DNA of 30,776 bases, from the NCBI GenBank assembly GCA_002483765.1, contig DLIO01000145.1, forward strand, positions 1-30,776. Reading direction: 5' to 3'. Position 1 is the first letter of the stretch. Each line of letters begins with the position of its first letter. Both the position numbers and the translations under genes were made by a program. Positions 7,454 through 15,260 of the stretch are shown piece after piece. Source of the DNA: Lentisphaeria bacterium UBA7640 (lineage in GTDB: Bacteria > Verrucomicrobiota > Lentisphaeria > Victivallales > Victivallaceae). The notes beneath the pieces are model-generated. The model was given only the letters and a program-made list of their open reading frames with translations. It did no database searches and was not told where the DNA came from.

Positions 7454-7481
7454 ATAATACCGCTGAAAATGTAAAATTCAA
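7454..7481 (-). promoter_or_regulatory. Promoter for the tRNA-Glu pair
   Basis: On the minus strand TTGAAT (7481-7476), 16-base spacer, TATTAT (7459-7454). The expected start point is near 7447, about 24 bases before the first tRNA. Both hexamers match the sigma-70 consensus at 4 or 5 of 6 positions. Confidence 0.5.
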
Positions 7482-7614
7482 ATCAAATTCATTGTTTTAT
7501 CGTGAAAATACAGAATTGTTCATTAAGCCGATCGGGCATAGCTCGTTAATAAATTTGGTGGCTTGGTGCTATTTCACATGATTCTGCTATTATTTATGTT
7601 TTTTTAATAAATAA

Positions 7615-7659
7615 TGGTTGCATTTGGAAAAAAATGGAATATAATGGAATATGTTGGAG
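7615..7659 (+). promoter_or_regulatory. MraZ-box-like operator: five TGG repeats at 10-bp period
   Basis: TGG occurs at 7615, 7625, 7635, 7645 and 7655, every one exactly 10 bases after the last: TGGTT, TGGAA, TGGAA, TGGAA, TGGAG, each followed by a 5-base spacer. Known MraZ operators in E. coli are direct TGGGN repeats separated by 5 bases, upstream of mraZ itself. The array lies 30-74 bases before the mraZ start, as expected for autoregulation. It also argues that mraZ begins at 7689, not further upstream. Confidence 0.72.
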
Positions 7660-7688
7660 TGCGAGTCATTTTCAAGAGGTTACAAAAA

Positions 7689-8165
7689 ATGTTAACGTTT
7701 TGCGGGCAATATCGGTGTCAAATGGATGCCAACGGTAGATTGAAACTTAATCCACAATTAATTGATGGATTTATGGAACAAAATGCTGGCAAAATCGTTA
7801 TGCACTGTTTACCTGAAGGTGCGGTCGCTGTTTATCCAGAAAACACGTACTTAGAAATGCGTAAAAATGAGCAGGCGGCAGCAGCAATGGCTGCAGATAG
7901 CGTAGTATTTCGTCGAAAAATGCGCCGTTTTGGAGCATTAAGTAGTTCGGCGCGAATTTCTGAACAGGGGCGTTTGACAGTTCCGCAGGGATTTCGCGAT
8001 TATGGTTTGTTGTGTCCCGGCGAAGAAGTTTTAGTCGTTGGCGTTGAAATTGGTATTGAGCTTTGGAACGTTGAGCGTTGGAACGCTGAACTAGAGAAGA
8101 TGGACGAACATGCCAATGCCAAAGGTGCTAGTGAAATGGCTGGCGATTTGTTGATGAAAGAGTAA
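7689..8165 (+). CDS. mraZ: MraZ-like transcriptional repressor (double SpoVT-AbrB fold)
   Basis: A 158-aa protein with the two MraZ half-repeats: CGQYRCQMDANGRLKLNP at residues about 5-22 and SARISEQGRLTVPQGFRDYG at about 95-114, each containing the (D/E)xxGRLxxP DNA-contact loop. MraZ forms a ring-shaped oligomer on direct TGG repeats and represses division/cell-wall genes. ATG 7689 is chosen because AGAGG lies 10 bases upstream and the N-terminus then matches the family; the open frame to 7614 would overlap the operator array. Unusually, it is not followed by rsmH, ftsL or ftsI but by an 81-aa unknown and a convergent recC. It may be a relocated mraZ or a second paralog. Confidence 0.82.
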   Translation: MLTFCGQYRCQMDANGRLKLNPQLIDGFMEQNAGKIVMHCLPEGAVAVYPENTYLEMRKNEQAAAAMAADSVVFRRKMRRFGALSSSARISEQGRLTVPQGFRDYGLLCPGEEVLVVGVEIGIELWNVERWNAELEKMDEHANAKGASEMAGDLLMKE

Positions 8166-8181
8166 ATTTTGGGAGGATGTT

Positions 8182-8427
8182 ATGAGAAAGTTATTGATTT
8201 TTGCGGTTATTGCTCTTTTTTCGTTGCTGATGATTGGCGCAGGGGGGATAACGACGCCAAGGACGCTCGACGAACGTCAAGAGCAACGCAAACAGCTTAC
8301 AAAAGTTGTTGCAGAGATGCTGTCACAAATTCCGGAGAAACATCGTGAAGAGTGGCTTAAGGCTACGAAAGATAATCCTGAAATGCTTTTACGGATCAAC
8401 ACGACTGGTTTTGCGTTTCGTCCCTAG
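8182..8427 (+). CDS. Small membrane or exported protein downstream of mraZ
   Basis: An 81-aa protein I do not recognise. Residues 1-22 are a signal peptide or membrane anchor (MRKLLIFAVIALFSLLMIGAG), followed by about 58 polar, probably helical residues rich in Glu, Lys and Arg. A strong GGGAGG ribosome site lies 5 bases before ATG 8182, and the gene starts 16 bases after mraZ, so the two form an operon under the TGG array. Size and single-anchor layout superficially recall FtsL-like division proteins, but there is no heptad pattern to support that. It stops 19 bases before the convergent recC stop. Confidence 0.65.
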   Translation: MRKLLIFAVIALFSLLMIGAGGITTPRTLDERQEQRKQLTKVVAEMLSQIPEKHREEWLKATKDNPEMLLRINTTGFAFRP

Positions 8428-8446
8428 GAATCACGGTAAACTGCGG

Positions 8447-11400
8447 TTATTTTACTTTTTCAAAGGAATTAATTAGCTCTGCGGTGATAGGCGTTGCGGC
8501 TACTTTAAGCAACTCACAATCCGGTAATTCCGTACCGAAGCATTTTTGATAGTAGATGTCAGCATTATCGCCACGGGAAAAATTTGATGTATGCCATCCT
8601 TTTGATGCAGCATGGCACGCCGCACTTTCGCTTTTTCCATCCGCTAAACTAATCATCAACTCCAATGAGGTCGCAGGGAAGAAGCATAATGGTGATTTCA
8701 TTCCTTCCATAAAAGATTTGGTTAAATTATTCAATTCGGCGATCGCGGTTTCCTGGCTCAGCGCCTTGATGTACCGGGTTTCACTACGGCATAACAACCA
8801 AGTCGGCCTAGGCGTAAGTCCTGCGGCATGCAATGCAAGATGATTAACCCAAGCCGACATTAAATAACGGTGCCATGAATCAGACCAATGACTGAATATT
8901 TGCAGTTCCGGATAAACTGTATCTAACGAACCGTGCAATTCACAGCTTTCTAGCGAAATTTGTATCTCCTGTGGCGGCAAAATTAGTTGTTTTGTGGTCA
9001 ATTCAGTGATTCGTTCATTCATCTCAGAACATGATTGATAAACTTCATCGAAGATCTTGGTTCCTGCTTGGTCGTAGGGCAGGGAGCCGGACGAGCGTAA
9101 TTGCTGGTATAAATCCTCTTTGGATTGATACGGCAAACGTTTTTTTATCTCATCAGCTAACTGCCAGCGGGCGAGTGGATCGAGTTCAAAGTCTTCAAAT
9201 TCTTTCAATTCTTCATCGCTATCAATTTCGAGACGCGCGTTCATTCGTTTGGTGATAAATGCCTTTGCCGGATTGTTTAAAAATGCCACTAAATCATGTA
9301 GATAGATTATTTCAGTATTTTTCCCACTGGAGAGTTGCCACTGCTCAGTTATCGGTTGGTCGGCTATGTCTAAGCGGTTATTCAGGGCACGTGCAGCGTG
9401 CCATGCAGATTGCGAATAGGTTACAAACTGTGAATTTTCACGAAAATATTCAATGCTAAAAGATTGGAGCGGGTGATGGCGAATGATTGTTTCGCTCGGT
9501 TTAGGCGCATAGGTTTTATCGAGATAGTCTAATAATTCAGAGACTACGATGGATGGGGGAATAATCTCGTTGGATTTAAGGTCGCGCCCGAGATATGAGA
9601 TAATCAGATGTTTTCGCGCCGAAATCAGAGCTTCAAGAAAAATATAACGGTCTTCAGCGCGTTTACTGAGATCGCCGGGGCGTGGATATTGTTCACGCAA
9701 ATCGAATCCAGCACGACGTGGATTGCGTGGAAATTCGTCGTTGTTCATCCCGACTAACACAATCGCGTCGAAAGGGATCGAGCGCATTGGCGCGAGCGAA
9801 CAAAAGGTGACGCCACCTCGAAAAAAGCGACCGGATTGCGACGCTGGAGTTAAACGTATGTTTAGAAAATCATTGATAGCGGTGGGGGAAACTGTGGTCT
9901 GAAGCGGGGAATCTTTTAAATTCATCGCTTTCAGTTGACTACGCAGTTGTTGAATGTCTTCGATAGAATCTTTGTCTTCACCAAAGAATTTATCGATTAC
10001 GGTATCGAAAATTTCATTCCACTTTGGGAGCGTATGCGGGGTGCGCATCAACCTGATATATTCATTGAGTTCCCTGACAAAGCGCATAAAAGCACCGACG
10101 GCCAAAGTGGCGGCACCTTCGAATTCAGGGCAGGGGGCGATGTTGTGAATCAAGCCCTCGCTTCGCCCATCAGCCAGACCCATTAAAAGACGGTCAAAGC
10201 CGAAGTTCCAGCTGTTTTCATTGCTTTCTGGTACGTCAAATCGGCTTTTATCTTTAGCATCCCAACTCCAACGAATATTGGTAGAAGCGATATATTGCCG
10301 AATAATTGGAAGATCTTGCTCCTCAAGTTGATAATGGCGATAAATTTCGGGAGTTCTGAATATGTCCATCACTTCCAGCGTGGTGAAACGTTTGCTGTGC
10401 ATTGCAACAATTTTCAAAAATGCTATTATAACGCGGTTGCTGTCGGTTAGCGAACGATCAGCGATAGTGTAAGGGATGACGGCTTCACCGTCGCTGGCGT
10501 TGCCGAAAACAGCTTCAATATACGGTGCGTAAGCGGTGATATCCGGTGCCATAACTGCGATACCATCGGGCGTGATCCCGTGTTTTTTAATTAGAAACAT
10601 AATTTGATCAAGCAAAACCTCAATTTCGCGTTGTTTGCTGTAACAAGAATTAATAATGATACTTTGGTCGTTTGCAGATAGAATTTTCTCAATTCCAGCA
10701 TTGTGGTTTAGCAAGTTAAGAATGTCACTCTGCATCTGTCGCAGCATGGAGGGATGTGACTGGTTGGCATTTAAGGCGAAATCACCATCTTGTTCCAGCC
10801 AATCATCAAAGCCGAGTTCAACTTTATCTAGTAATATTTTGAAATAATCGCGTCCGACGCCTCCGAGCGACGCGAGAAGGTCGTTGCCGCTATATAAATA
10901 TTGTAGATTGTCGGGAATTTGGGCATTGCTGATTTTGGAAATTTCGCGCTTGGAATAGGCGAAGCTCCAATCTTCCATACATGGGTTAAGATAATACAGA
11001 TCAACTTCGCAATGGTTAGCGGCAGCGGCAAAAACGTCGAGGAAAAATGGTGGCATACTGGAGATTCCAAAGATGCTGATCCGTGGCGGTAAAAAATCTA
11101 CGTGATGCTCGTTAAGGCGTTTTTGGAACTTTTCTTTAAAAGCTGCATAGTGCCAGGAACCACCTGCAGACTGAGTAATTTCCCACCACAATTTTTTTTG
11201 CCACCATGCGTGTGGATCATCGCGAAGAATTGTAGGCATTAGGTTCTTTTCCCAATCCAATAACCATTCAGGACGGTAAATGATATATTGATCGAATACT
11301 CCGGCAAGCTGCATTGCGAGTTGGAGTTTTTTTCGTTCCGGTTCGCCTCCTTCAAAATAGTTTTTGACGCAACTCAATTCTGGCTGAGACAAGAGTTCTT

Positions 11401-11704
11401 CATCCTGAAACAGCTGAAGAATTAACCACTGCAGGTTTGATTCTGAGAATACTCGACGATTTTCAATAACATCAGCGTCGAACATCATTTTGTCGGCGAT
11501 CGCACGAATAAAATTGAATTGAACATTGGCGCAAATGCCGGTGGATTCGGCGATCTTCAAACGGAGCCAATGCTGCATTCCAGAACTTTGTACGACGATC
11601 AAAGTCGGTTCAAAAATGGAAACTGGAGCGCACTCTTCCAAACGCATAATCAAACGTTCTGCGAGGTTTTCCATCCGATTGTTAGTGAAAATATTAAAAC
11701 TCAT
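8447..11704 (-). CDS. recC: Exodeoxyribonuclease V gamma subunit RecC
   Basis: A 1085-aa cytoplasmic protein, close to the usual length of about 1,120. RecC is the Chi-recognising, catalytically dead helicase-like subunit of RecBCD, which resects double-strand ends for recombination and degrades unprotected linear DNA. The N-terminus (IFTNNRMENLAERL, QSSGMQHWLRLKIAE), the ISSMPPFFLDVF segment, GRDYFKIL, and MRSIPFDAIVLVGMNNDEFPR are all recognisable RecC blocks. No ribosome site is obvious before ATG 11704. The upstream AlbA_2 gene ends 27 bases before and is on the same strand. recB and recD are not in the window, whereas in many genomes recC is next to recB. Confidence 0.9.
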   Translation of the reverse strand: MSFNIFTNNRMENLAERLIMRLEECAPVSIFEPTLIVVQSSGMQHWLRLKIAESTGICANVQFNFIRAIADKMMFDADVIENRRVFSESNLQWLILQLFQDEELLSQPELSCVKNYFEGGEPERKKLQLAMQLAGVFDQYIIYRPEWLLDWEKNLMPTILRDDPHAWWQKKLWWEITQSAGGSWHYAAFKEKFQKRLNEHHVDFLPPRISIFGISSMPPFFLDVFAAAANHCEVDLYYLNPCMEDWSFAYSKREISKISNAQIPDNLQYLYSGNDLLASLGGVGRDYFKILLDKVELGFDDWLEQDGDFALNANQSHPSMLRQMQSDILNLLNHNAGIEKILSANDQSIIINSCYSKQREIEVLLDQIMFLIKKHGITPDGIAVMAPDITAYAPYIEAVFGNASDGEAVIPYTIADRSLTDSNRVIIAFLKIVAMHSKRFTTLEVMDIFRTPEIYRHYQLEEQDLPIIRQYIASTNIRWSWDAKDKSRFDVPESNENSWNFGFDRLLMGLADGRSEGLIHNIAPCPEFEGAATLAVGAFMRFVRELNEYIRLMRTPHTLPKWNEIFDTVIDKFFGEDKDSIEDIQQLRSQLKAMNLKDSPLQTTVSPTAINDFLNIRLTPASQSGRFFRGGVTFCSLAPMRSIPFDAIVLVGMNNDEFPRNPRRAGFDLREQYPRPGDLSKRAEDRYIFLEALISARKHLIISYLGRDLKSNEIIPPSIVVSELLDYLDKTYAPKPSETIIRHHPLQSFSIEYFRENSQFVTYSQSAWHAARALNNRLDIADQPITEQWQLSSGKNTEIIYLHDLVAFLNNPAKAFITKRMNARLEIDSDEELKEFEDFELDPLARWQLADEIKKRLPYQSKEDLYQQLRSSGSLPYDQAGTKIFDEVYQSCSEMNERITELTTKQLILPPQEIQISLESCELHGSLDTVYPELQIFSHWSDSWHRYLMSAWVNHLALHAAGLTPRPTWLLCRSETRYIKALSQETAIAELNNLTKSFMEGMKSPLCFFPATSLELMISLADGKSESAACHAASKGWHTSNFSRGDNADIYYQKCFGTELPDCELLKVAATPITAELINSFEKVK

Positions 11705-11731
11705 TGGGGTTCATTATTTGGAATGGGGGGG

Positions 11732-12979
11732 TTAATTGATAAATTTACGAAGGTTTGGCAATAATTTTTGGAAACGTCCATCCGGCACGTTAAAACGTTC
11801 ACAAACCGGCTTGATTAGTTGCGCAGCATGGGCAGCTGGGTCGGATGCTAAATCGGCTGCGGCCCTACTCAGTGTTACCGTTATTTCAGGAATACGACAA
11901 ATAAAAACCTCTTTGCTTTTTCTTCCTAAACCTGATAATGCCGTGTTTTCTACCTGTTTGAGTGTAGCCTTAATTTGAATGGGTTCTTCGGCGTATCCCA
12001 ACTCTGAATAAAGATCAGCAATAAAAGTGATGGCACCAGCGAAAAATTGGATGATGAATTGGTATGAAATATTCTTGTTTTCAAGAGGATAATAGCTGAT
12101 AAAATGGAATAATCCAGATTGGAATAATTGCCATTGTTTTTGTGCATCTTTGTGCACCGCACGCAATGAAACATTGGTTGAGTATGCGGTTTCTAGTTCT
12201 TCGGCCTCAATGAATTGTTGTTGATAGTGATGCGGTGTGGACGCGGTTTCCGCACTGCGACGCAGTTCAGATAAACTAAACTTGCCACCGATATATTCTG
12301 ACGGAGCCGCGCTAAAATCAACTCCGAAAAATTCTGGAAGCATTTTAAAACGTTTTCCGAAAAATTGGGCTGAATGATTAATCTCTTCGTTAAAATGACT
12401 TTGAGCTTGTTCGGCTGCTGGCGTCATGTGTCCTTCGTAAAGTATTCCACGAATCATCCTGCCAAGCAGTTCGCGTTGATTCCGTAGAGCGCGTTGAATC
12501 AATGCGTGGATTTCGCTACTACGATAAGCTGGACGGCTTGATGCGTCGGCTGTCCGGATATAAAATACTCCCTGCAACAATTCATGCTCGCAACCAAATG
12601 GACAAACGTGTGGGAGACCTTGAAAACGACGGATTACAAACACCGCATAACGCTTTCCATCAACCTCGGGACGTTCGATGGTGAAATCTATTTGAGGATC
12701 GGCAAAGCGATTGACGAAGTTCCCGACATTGGTTGGATCAAATGATTTGAGCTGTGCCTCGGTTAATCCGGTGAATAATGTTGGCTGTCCGGCGTCATCT
12801 TCTCCGACACCAACTACCACAAAACCACCTTTCGTATTGGCCATTGCCAAGCAGTGGCGCGCGAACTTCGCGCGTCCACCACGGTTTAACTTGCTCCAAT
12901 CCAGCGCGGCTTTGTAATCCAGTTCATCGGACTCCACCCCGCGATATATAATCGATTTCCAATCGTATTCGGCACTCAT
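11732..12979 (-). CDS. AlbA_2/Schlafen-type putative DNA- or nucleotide-binding protein
   Basis: A 415-aa protein. Residues about 10-150 match the AlbA_2 (Schlafen AlbA) domain: GVESDELDYKAALDW, then CLAMANTKGGFVVVGVGEDDAG, the typical 'ANTxGG...GVxDDG' core, then a strand ending YAVFVIRRF. The remaining 250 residues have no motif I recognise and contain no helix-turn-helix of the kind seen in transcriptional AlbA_2 proteins. Such domains bind nucleic acid, and some are RNases or defence components. It follows a 44-aa ORF by 7 bases and precedes recC by 27, so a three-gene transcript is likely. A ribosome site before ATG 12979 is not obvious, which fits coupling to the small ORF. Confidence 0.7.
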   Translation of the reverse strand: MSAEYDWKSIIYRGVESDELDYKAALDWSKLNRGGRAKFARHCLAMANTKGGFVVVGVGEDDAGQPTLFTGLTEAQLKSFDPTNVGNFVNRFADPQIDFTIERPEVDGKRYAVFVIRRFQGLPHVCPFGCEHELLQGVFYIRTADASSRPAYRSSEIHALIQRALRNQRELLGRMIRGILYEGHMTPAAEQAQSHFNEEINHSAQFFGKRFKMLPEFFGVDFSAAPSEYIGGKFSLSELRRSAETASTPHHYQQQFIEAEELETAYSTNVSLRAVHKDAQKQWQLFQSGLFHFISYYPLENKNISYQFIIQFFAGAITFIADLYSELGYAEEPIQIKATLKQVENTALSGLGRKSKEVFICRIPEITVTLSRAAADLASDPAAHAAQLIKPVCERFNVPDGRFQKLLPNLRKFIN

Positions 12980-12986
12980 AGCACAA

Positions 12987-13121
12987 TCAATCCGTTTTAA
13001 TAGTAAATATTTGCAACACCTGAAAAGACTCAGAAAGAAGATTTAATTGCTGCTTTAGACCCTTCCGAGTTGGTGCTGTCGTTGTGTCGCTCGTTTTATT
13101 GTCGGTTATTACCAAATCCAT
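12987..13121 (-). CDS. Small ORF (44 aa) heading the AlbA_2-recC unit
   Basis: ATG 13121 is preceded by AGGAG at a spacing of about 8, one of the best ribosome sites in the window. The 44-residue product begins MDLVITDNKTSDTTTAPTRK and ends in a short amphipathic stretch (LKQQLNLLSESFQVLQIF). It has no signal peptide, no cysteines and no match I recognise. Its TGA lies 7 bases before the ATG of the AlbA_2 gene, which lacks its own clear ribosome site, so it may be a coupling leader peptide or a real small partner protein. Confidence 0.5.
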   Translation of the reverse strand: MDLVITDNKTSDTTTAPTRKGLKQQLNLLSESFQVLQIFTIKTD

Positions 13122-13160
13122 GATCAATTCTCCTAACGAGTTGGGGTTGCCGGATGGATT

Positions 13161-13188
13161 AAAATAACTGTTCCAGTGTGTTTGTCAA
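13161..13188 (-). promoter_or_regulatory. Promoter for the small ORF-AlbA_2-recC unit
   Basis: On the minus strand, a perfect TTGACA (13188-13183), 16-base spacer, TATTTT (13166-13161). A start near 13154 would give a leader of about 33 bases to the 44-aa ORF. The -10 matches only 4 of 6. Confidence 0.45.
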
Positions 13189-13421
13189 CCAGCTTGTATG
13201 CTTTATTTTTTAACGTTTTTAAAATATCCTAATCCATGAAAATAAGAATAATTCAAAAAAATCACTTAAAATCTGGCGATGATTGGCGACTCGTGTTATA
13301 TTGAATTAAATCCTTTACAACTACCAATTAATTTTAATCCCCAAAAATCCACGGATTTATGTGCGTTTTAGTTTATCGGGTTGTCAAAGTAATATTTAAA
13401 AATTTAACGGAGGACGAGAGC

Positions 13422-14294
13422 GTGAAAATTTTAATTATCACCGATTTGGAAGGCCCTGCGGGCGTTAATGGACGCAGTGACGGCATTGGCAACAAAATCA
13501 TCAATCTACCTGCGGCAACGGCGGCTCTAACTGCTGAAGTCAATGCCTGCGTCGAGGGCTTGATTGAGAGTGGTGCTAAAGAGATCGTCGTGGTTGACGG
13601 GCATGGTGGCAGTAATTCAATTGAGATACAGAGTTTGCATCCGATGGCATCGCTGCATACTCTCGGAGGAGTAATGGCTCCGGCAAATATCGTTGATGCC
13701 AGTTATGACGCAGTGATCCAACTTGGCGCACATGCCATGCAGGGAGTCTCCGACGGATATCTTAATCATACTTTTAACAGTCATGCAGTGGCGGCGATGC
13801 GAGTTAACGGTGAACTGATCGGCGAAATCGGGGTTTGTGGTCTATATTGCGGATATTTTAATGTTCCGACTATTTTGGTATCTGGAGACCAAGCTGCTTG
13901 CCGTGAAGCCATAGAGTTTTTTGGCAAATCTGTTTGCACTGTACCGACCAAACAAGCGACTGCGCGTTATACAGTGATCAACCGCCCGCTCGGGTTGTTG
14001 TATCCAGAGATGAAGAAAGTGGCTGCTGCGGCTCTTAAAAAGTTTTCGCAAGATGCAAGTAAATTTCCAATAAAAAAAATATTAGCGCCATATACTATGG
14101 AAGTTCAAAATATGTGCCCTAATATTGCTGATGCGATGGAAAAAATTGGCGCGGAACGTGTTGATTATCAAACGATAGCGTTTCATAGTGATGATTTTAT
14201 CGATCTTTGGGCGCAACGCAACGGTTGGGCTTCAGGAGTTCATAATCGTAGATTTAATGTTCATCCAAACCTTAATAAAAAACAGGAGTCGTAA
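13422..14294 (+). CDS. dppA: M55-family D-aminopeptidase (DppA-like)
   Basis: A 290-aa zinc peptidase that removes N-terminal D-amino acids from D-Ala-D-Ala-type peptides, a route to recover cell-wall peptides. From the chosen start the expected metal ligands are visible: D8 and E10 in ITDLEG, H61 in VVDGHGG, H104 in QLGAHAMQG, E135 in IGEIGVCG; NHTFNSH around 115-121 holds the active-site histidine. GTG 13422 is chosen because GGAGG lies 8 bases upstream and the family starts directly with the strand KILIITDLEG; the 21 codons upstream are not family-like. The amidohydrolase starts two bases after its stop. The name dppA is by family, not by transport operon context. Confidence 0.85.
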   Translation: MKILIITDLEGPAGVNGRSDGIGNKIINLPAATAALTAEVNACVEGLIESGAKEIVVVDGHGGSNSIEIQSLHPMASLHTLGGVMAPANIVDASYDAVIQLGAHAMQGVSDGYLNHTFNSHAVAAMRVNGELIGEIGVCGLYCGYFNVPTILVSGDQAACREAIEFFGKSVCTVPTKQATARYTVINRPLGLLYPEMKKVAAAALKKFSQDASKFPIKKILAPYTMEVQNMCPNIADAMEKIGAERVDYQTIAFHSDDFIDLWAQRNGWASGVHNRRFNVHPNLNKKQES

Positions 14295-14296
14295 TA

Positions 14297-15169
14297 ATGT
14301 TTATTGACATTCATGTCCATTTCCGCAGTTTACCAGGTTTTCCGCGCTGGGGTAACCCTGCCTATGCAACACCTGAACAACTGATCGAGCGTTATGACCA
14401 ACTCGGCATCGAAAAAGCGGTTGTGTTGCCCGGCGTCAATCCTGAGTGCTCATATGTACCTCAGTCCAACCAAGAGGTTCTTGAAGTCGCCAATCGTACT
14501 GGGCGATTTATTCCATTCTGTAATGTCGATCCACGCTCGCTGACTAATAATGCGCATGCGCCACTTGGAGATCTGTTGCGCTGGTATAAGGATTGTGGTT
14601 TTAAAGGAATCGGCGAAGTTTGTGCTAATTTACATTTTCTCGACCCTATGGTACAAAATTTATTCAAGCACGCGGAAGATGTCGGTTTACCGCTGACTTT
14701 TCATATTGGGCCAGAGATCGGCAACTGTTACGGTCTTTATGACCAACCCGGATTACCACAGTTAGAAATCAGTTTGCAACGTTTCCCAAAACTGAAGTTT
14801 TTCGGCCATTCTCAAGCATTTTGGGCAGAAATTGGCACAATGCCTAATCCACAGGCTGACCGCCGCGGCTATCCGAATTATCCAGTAACCGAAGGGCGGA
14901 TTGCAGAACTGATGCGAAAATATCCGAATTTGTACGGTGATTTGTCTGCCGGTAGCGGCTGCAATGCAGTGAAGCGCGACCGCAAATACGGTATCGGTTT
15001 TATGAATGAATTTCAAGATCGCTTGTTTTTCGGTACTGATATTTGCGCGCCAAATACTCCAACACCGTTAGTGGACTATTTACTGGAATTGCGGCAGAGC
15101 GGCGAAATTAGCGAGTCGGTATTCCAAAAGATCGCCAAAGAAAACGCGATCCGCGTTTTAGAATTGTAA
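14297..15169 (+). CDS. Amidohydrolase (TIM-barrel, amidohydrolase-2 type)
   Basis: A 290-aa metal-dependent hydrolase. It opens with the HxH metal motif (MFIDIHVHF, H6 and H8), has GFKGIGEV, then TFHIGPE and FFGHSQAFW histidines, and ends the barrel with LFFGTDICAP, whose Asp is the usual catalytic residue. The C-terminus ENAIRVLEL (family 'xNAxRLL') is typical. Substrate is not predictable; decarboxylases and lactonases share this fold. AGGAG precedes the ATG, which follows the D-aminopeptidase stop by two bases, so the two make one transcript and possibly act on the same D-amino-acid or peptide route. Confidence 0.85.
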   Translation: MFIDIHVHFRSLPGFPRWGNPAYATPEQLIERYDQLGIEKAVVLPGVNPECSYVPQSNQEVLEVANRTGRFIPFCNVDPRSLTNNAHAPLGDLLRWYKDCGFKGIGEVCANLHFLDPMVQNLFKHAEDVGLPLTFHIGPEIGNCYGLYDQPGLPQLEISLQRFPKLKFFGHSQAFWAEIGTMPNPQADRRGYPNYPVTEGRIAELMRKYPNLYGDLSAGSGCNAVKRDRKYGIGFMNEFQDRLFFGTDICAPNTPTPLVDYLLELRQSGEISESVFQKIAKENAIRVLEL

Positions 15170-15193
15170 TCTGATTCAGTAATTTATCGTTAT

Positions 15194-15224
15194 AATTCGC
15201 GCGCGCATTATGCGCGCGCGAATT
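15194..15224. repeat. Intergenic GC-alternating palindrome, copy B
   Basis: Perfect 31-bp hairpin with arms AATTCGCGCGCGCA and TGCGCGCGCGAATT and loop TTA. It lies 25 bases after the amidohydrolase stop and 37 before the convergent repeat-protein stop. A shorter, degenerate block (TAATACGTGAGTTACGCGTG) follows, and related blocks follow copies A and C. Confidence 0.9.
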
Positions 15225-15260
15225 TAATACGTGAGTTACGCGTGTTAAATATTGGCGTTT

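Noticed and set aside
8556..8843. 95-aa plus-strand frame and several others opposite recC
   Set aside because: Antisense shadows of a full-length RecC frame with recognisable family motifs.
8447..11704. RecC and AlbA_2 as part of a named phage-defence island
   Set aside because: No other defence genes, restriction enzymes or toxin-antitoxin genes are visible; kept only as a low-level hypothesis.
12502..12917. 60- and 68-aa plus-strand frames
   Set aside because: Shadows over the AlbA_2 gene, whose core motif lies in the minus-strand frame.
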